Below, one piece after another: positions 32,104 through 36,761 of a DNA stretch of 36,761 bases (positions are counted from its first letter, which is position 1; each line of letters begins with the position of its first letter). Location: the NCBI GenBank assembly GCA_024811115.1, contig JAKOGH010001014.1, positions 1 to 36,761 on the forward strand, in the 5' to 3' direction. Origin of the DNA: Terana coerulea (taxonomy: Eukaryota > Basidiomycota > Agaricomycetes > Polyporales > Phanerochaetaceae). Position numbers and translations under genes: made by a program. Under the pieces are notes generated by a model. It made no database searches. It was not told where the DNA came from and saw only the letters and a program-made list of their open reading frames with translations.

Positions 32104-35100
32104 ACATATACATCGTGAGATGGATGATTACTAAAGGAAGAGTGGGCGTAAGTCGGTAAAAATGTGTCGTGAGTGAATGAACGGTAAGGTTGTAATAAGC
32201 TGTGATAGATAAAAGAATAAAACAAGTCAGGGCTGGATATACGCTCCAGTCAGCTGAAGTATAAGCAGTAGAACCGCAGAGAGACGTACCAACCAGCACC
32301 CGAACTTGGAAGACAAAGAAAGTGGCCTGAAGGAGGAGGGGCTGAGGGGTTGAAGAGTCAAAGTTTTCGCTTGGTGCGTTATATACCTCTTTACGCCCCC
32401 CTCGCAGCCAACCAACACAGAAAGGCTGCAGCGAGATAGTTTTACTGGCAAATTCTGCATGCAGCCCATCAGCGAGCTGCAATCTGCCGGCAAAATGAAA
32501 ACTGACACTGGCATGCATTGTGAACCCTGCAAAATGCACCACAGGGAGTCGCGAATTGCTAAGTATGATTGTCAGCTAAATCTCTCACCTGCAATGTGCA
32601 GTTACGATTGACGTACCCAAGTGTTGCCCTTTGACAGCGTATGAGATGCGCATCAGTTATACGTGTTTTGCGATTGATGCCGCTTGTTGTTCAGCTCACT
32701 GCAGGCAGGGATAAGTCGCAAAGATGAAAGGTGATCAGATGCTCGACGTCAATGAAGATCAAAGATCTCGATTGTGCCAAGCTGACAAAAATGGCATTCT
32801 TGGCCAGCAACAACACTGGCTTCGAGAACATGTATTCTGCAACGCTTCCACGGTACCAGTCTAGAGACCGTGGCTAACGAATTGGCCTTCTTCTTCTGCT
32901 TGCCGCAGATGCTCAGAAGGCAGCGAGGCTCGCATGGCCTTCTTTGAATGGCAGGTGGCGTGTATTGACTGCACAAAACACATCCTTCTGCCTGTGTCCT
33001 AACACATCAGAGCCAACACTGCAGCAGTAGAGTGCAGGGCATACTTTGAGTATTGACTTACTACATAGCCGCTACTAACTTGATAGCTTGATGTTGGACT
33101 TCTTATACAGCCCCATGCACGGCCAGCGCCAGTGGCTCTCACTAGTATCCAGCACAGAGGCCTCGCCTGGTTTACCAGCAAACATGCTCATTGATGCATT
33201 CTCGGCCATGGCATTTGCAGCAGCAGGAGTGTTAGGACGGGCGGTCACATTGAGATGAACAGGTGGACATAGATGCTTCCGACAAGCAGAGGTACAATCA
33301 AAAGGGAAAGCAGACCCGAGCTCAGCGTCAATATTCCGTGCCTTCAGGATTCTCTGGCATAAATGCAAACAGTCTACCTGACGGACTGTCTAGATTCCAC
33401 CTTCATAGATTGAACTGCTCTCTGCCCAAGTATAGCAGTGAGCCGACTGCGTCCACGTTTGGGTGCCCCGTTTCCAAGCCAGAATTGCCATCGAGGCTTA
33501 GCACATTCCGTACACGGATGACAACCGCAGAGCTGTTTTGGTGTTGTGGCAAGTCCGACCGCTCAAAATGAGCGACAATATACCCTGTAAAAATGATATC
33601 ACGAGTCAGAAACAAATGATTTTACTGCACAAACACTAACATGCACAGGCATACCTGGGTAGAACGTCTTCAGCTGACTGGCTGTAGGGGTCTGTGACGC
33701 AGTCAGAGCAAGCGGCCTCGGGCAATACACATAAGAGTCTCTATTATATGGCCGGACGAAGGTCAATGTTCTTAAGCAGCATGCCTGCTGCGCCGCCGTG
33801 CCTGACAACCCAACATTTCCTCCACTTGGTGAACGGCCTAGACCACATGCCGACAAGCAGTGAGAAGTTGAAATAACGGTGGCAAATATACAGGGGCCTG
33901 GTCGCGACAGCAGGGATATGAGATCGCTTTGATTCTGTGTCGACCAATCCGTTTGGAGGATGGTTTGTGAAATCCGTCTGATCATGTTCTTTTCGAGGCC
34001 TAGATCGTGTTCAAAACGAAATCACAAGGCCCTTAAGGTAGACCCACGACATCCATGACCACTATCGTCACAGTGTGACACATCACGTGAAGAACATCAG
34101 ATAACACGCTAATAGGGTACTTATTGGCCCAAAATTAGAGAATAACCACGACAACAGTACTAGAGCTGGGTAGATATAGGTGTGCAGTACAATGTAATAG
34201 CTTTAACCATCATCTGTCTTTGTGAATTGCCCATAGCAAGGCGTTTTGGTTCAGCTGCGGCCACTGCGAAGTGGTGTCTCACGGTCCATGATATTAAGTT
34301 GCTTAGCGCACATAAATCAGGATTTATTCAAAACCCAGGCTCAAACCAGCACGGCCTTGCGGCCTCGTTCGTCCAAATCCCTCTATATAGTCGCCGTGAC
34401 ACATATGTGATTACGATGCATCATGTGACTATAGTTTTGAACCTTATTTTACAAAGAGGCCGCCAAGGCCGGCCTAGCAAACAATGTCGTGGGAAAGCTT
34501 GGTAAGCAGAGTAGCCTGCGTCTCTTCGACGCGCCGTCCGCTTCAGCACATGAAGGACGCGTTCTGGTAAACAACATGCTACTCCCTGAGCACTACAAAT
34601 CATTTGGGACAGCACCATATTTAAGTGAGAAGGCAGACAGTGAGTCAACTATTGTGTGGATAGTGATCATTGAGATGGTAAGGCTGCGGTGCAGAGTTCA
34701 GATTCCTTGGCACTGAAATGCTAGCCAGTGCTGCTTCTGAGAGCTGCTACCTCGGCTGCGAGGTTTTAATATGCAGCTTGGTGGCACAAAGTAAATACTT
34801 GAGATTTGCATACCCTGACAAAGTGTCCATGAATTCACAAAACTTGGCCATGAATACTTGCCGTAAAGTCGGACAGCCTGTGCATCCTTCATTGCTAGGA
34901 AGGTGATCAGAAACTCCGATGGAGTGTACTGACGTGCCGCTAGCGTCGCAGTGATAACAGAAGCGTATTACCGAGGACACAGGTGAACTCGACTGGACCA
35001 GGAGTCGACGCGCTTGGAATGAGACGCGAGCCCTGCTTACCAAGCATTCCCACGACATTGTTTGCCAGCCTGCCTTGCGTGCTCTTCAAAGTGTTTAGGT

Positions 35101-35447
35101 TAAAACTGGGTTTCAAATACATCGGCGCTTGAAATTTGGCTGCGAGCCATCAGCGGGAACTCAATATGTGGCATGGCACATTCAGTGTTCACGTTCTTTC
35201 AGAATTAGTTTTGAACGAGCACGCAAGGCAGTGCTGGTTTGGAGCCTGTCAAACCCAGTTTGTGGCCTTGCATTCGTTGTTTGTGGTCCCCAGCAAGATT
35301 ACTCAAATTCTGGCTACATATAAAATTCGGCGTTCATCTTCCCTGTGTTTCCATGTTGCCATTTTTTGCTCAGCTGTACTGTGTGTGAGTAAACAAGCTC
35401 AAGTGTGCTCTCCGCCCGCCAAATGTGACAAAAGCGTGACGGGCGCT
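32104..35447. other. Long intergenic region, second part; no gene recognised
   Basis: The sequence is AT-richer than the coding parts and has only short, mutually overlapping open frames. A TATATA-containing segment near 32375-32390 (minus) precedes a CT-rich leader and a gtacgt donor, again promoter-like, but no reading frame after it is convincing. Degenerate transposon sequence is the likeliest content. Confidence 0.45.
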
Positions 35448-35459
35448 CATCACGTGATG
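35448..35459. promoter_or_regulatory. Palindromic E-box CATCACGTGATG
   Basis: A perfect 12-bp palindrome with core CACGTG lies about 255 bp upstream of the start codon at 35713. TCACGTGA is the preferred site of Cbf1/USF-type bHLH factors. Binding is not shown. Confidence 0.5.
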
Positions 35460-35712
35460 TGGTCGTGGATGTTGCAAGCTTGAAGCCGGTCGGTAACCAA
35501 GGTGACGTGGACGAAGGTTTGATGACAGCTATCCGGATTCGGAAGGCCAGGAAGTTGTGGCGTTGCTCCCACGCGACCTTTGCCCTGACACGCTACGTCA
35601 CCTCCGTCACATTGCAGTCACAGAAGGTCACGACGTTTTCCGCCGCGACGGCGACGCGCCTCTGCCTCTGCTTCCACTCGTCCATCCCGACACCACTACC
35701 ATTCTTTCTGGA

Positions 35713-36761
35713 ATGCCCGCCACAAGTGACATGGCGGACAGCGCATCGGCGAGTACGTCCGTGCTCGGCAAACGCAGCCGCACCAGCGACCGTACGTCTT
35801 TTCAAGTGGTACGGCCACCGTCGAGAGGAGAGCCACTGACACAGCCGTGCACACCCCAGTCCCGGACTGCTCGCAGCGCGTAGCGTATCCGCCGTCTGAG
35901 AAAGCTGTGGAGGCGATGCGCTTGCGCATCCTCGAGGTGCGTCCCTGGCACCCACTACACACGGCTGCGGCAGCATCGGCTAACGCGTCGGGCCACAAGC
36001 TCGAGAACGAGTTGCGTGCTGTGAAGAAGCAAAAGACGGCTGCCAGCGCGCAACAGCAGGCAACACTCACAGCCATTTCTAGATCCTCTCGCGCGCCTGC
36101 TGCCCTGCTGCGCCTGCACCCGCCGCCGCCGCCAAGGCTGACGCGAAAACGGTCAAGACACGGACCAAGAGCCTCTTTGACGCGTGCGCGGGCTCTCACT
36201 CTCTCCTCCTCGTACGCTGACGTGGATATATGCGCCAGGATGAAGAAGGCCGCGAAGAACGAGAAGTACCAGAACACGATGCGCACCGTGAAGGTCGAGG
36301 ACCACTTCACCGAAGCCGACTTCCAGCTCGTCTTTGGCAGCAGCGGCACGCTCGTCCAGCCGACGCCCTCTAACAAGGTTCGTATTGTTATAATATGCTC
36401 CATTTATTCCGTGTATGCGCTGAGGTACCGTTCTCTCAGCCAACGTCCAGGTGTGGATCAAGCGCTACGGAGACCATGCTGCCCTCGTGGCGCTCTTCGG
36501 CGAGAACTACAAGACGGAGCAGCTCAAAGGACATCAATGGAGCCGCGGGTACGCCGTCTCCCTGTCAATTTGTGTCTGCGTTGGCTGACACACTGCATAC
36601 AGGAGCATTTTCATTGGGAAGGGCCAAAAGCTCGGTCAGGTGCAACTGGTGCGTTATCTCTGCGATCCGTCGTTCCTATGCTGCTTGATAGGTACTCATT
36701 GCTTGTCGTTGCTTCAGCCAATCCACGACATGGAAGTTCAGTGGAGCAAGAATACCGAGAA
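35713..36761 (+). CDS. Unrecognised conserved-looking protein (3' truncated by window edge)
   Basis: Six or seven exons with 53-90 bp introns can be joined. The first runs from the ATG at 35713 (MPATSDMADSASASTSV) to a gtacgt donor about 85 bp on. Later exons encode SEKAVEAMRLRILE, ENELRAVKKQKTAAS, an Ala-rich linker, then KKAAKNEKYQNTMRTVKVED, FTEADFQLVFGSSGTLVQP, KRYGDHAALVALFGENYKTE, SIFIGKGQKLGQVQL and PIHDMEVQWSKN, which reaches the last base. One single-base indel is needed near 36090-36120. A KR-rich, Ser-rich N-terminus suggests a nuclear protein, but no domain is recognised and I assign no function. The frame is open upstream of 35713 to at least 35557 without another ATG. Confidence 0.6.

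Larger units (their letters stand above)
30781..34327. repeat. Dispersed GGATTTAT/ATAAATCC motif
   Basis: Seven exact octamers occur: 30781-30788, 30792-30799, 30959-30966, 30992-30999, 31483-31490, 31606-31613 and 34320-34327. Two sites form near-perfect palindromes (30781-30799 and 34312-34327). Chance would give far fewer than one in this length. They probably mark sub-terminal parts of transposon relics. Confidence 0.5.

Noticed and set aside
33599..33985. Cys-containing small protein resembling a hydrophobin
   Set aside because: The cysteine spacing does not give the eight-Cys CC pattern and there is no signal peptide.
1..36761. tRNA, rRNA and CRISPR features
   Set aside because: Searching by eye found no T-loop/anticodon arrangement, no rRNA-like sequence and no spaced direct repeats.

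Overview
The window looks like nuclear DNA of a basidiomycete fungus, most likely an Agaricomycete close to the polypores. The reasons are dense 48-60 bp GT-AG introns, GC-rich coding sequence, tiny exons, and protein families typical of that group: seven-TM receptor-like paralogs, sedolisins, an Irc20/SHPRH helicase and a two-Myb telobox protein. No rRNA, tRNA, CRISPR or prokaryotic operon structure is visible. This is inferred from the sequence alone.

Layout. (1) 1-3385, plus strand: the 3' end of one seven-TM gene (copy C, ending at 552), a TA-flanked inverted-repeat element (766-1298), then a complete paralog (copy A, 1717-3385). (2) 3945-4905, minus: an acetoacetate-decarboxylase-fold protein, divergent from RPN9. 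(3) 5358-6734, plus: RPN9, a 26S proteasome lid subunit, then 7018-12922, plus: a 19-exon SHPRH/Irc20-type SNF2-RING protein. (4) 13174-16876, minus: a two-Myb (telobox) DNA-binding protein, convergent with the helicase. (5) 17682-19311, minus: a third seven-TM paralog (copy B). (6) 20186-21617, minus: a seven-TM protein of a different family. (7) 23435-25542 and 26357-28441, minus: two tandem sedolisins with identical exon structure. (8) 28442-35712: about 7 kb without a recognisable gene, holding a hAT-like non-autonomous element (31746-32103), an inverted repeat, and a dispersed GGATTTAT motif. (9) 35713 to the end, plus: the 5' part of an unrecognised conserved-looking gene.

Functionally this is a conserved block (proteasome, chromatin/ubiquitin, telomere-type Myb) bordered by fast-evolving families (receptors and secreted proteases). 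The membrane genes and proteases duplicate locally; the conserved genes do not.

The most important caveat is that most of the larger genes need one to six single-base frame corrections, often in short homopolymers. Because essential genes are affected and the reading frames recover perfectly, I read these as assembly or sequencing indels rather than pseudogenes. Exon coordinates below come from splice-site and phase bookkeeping by eye.
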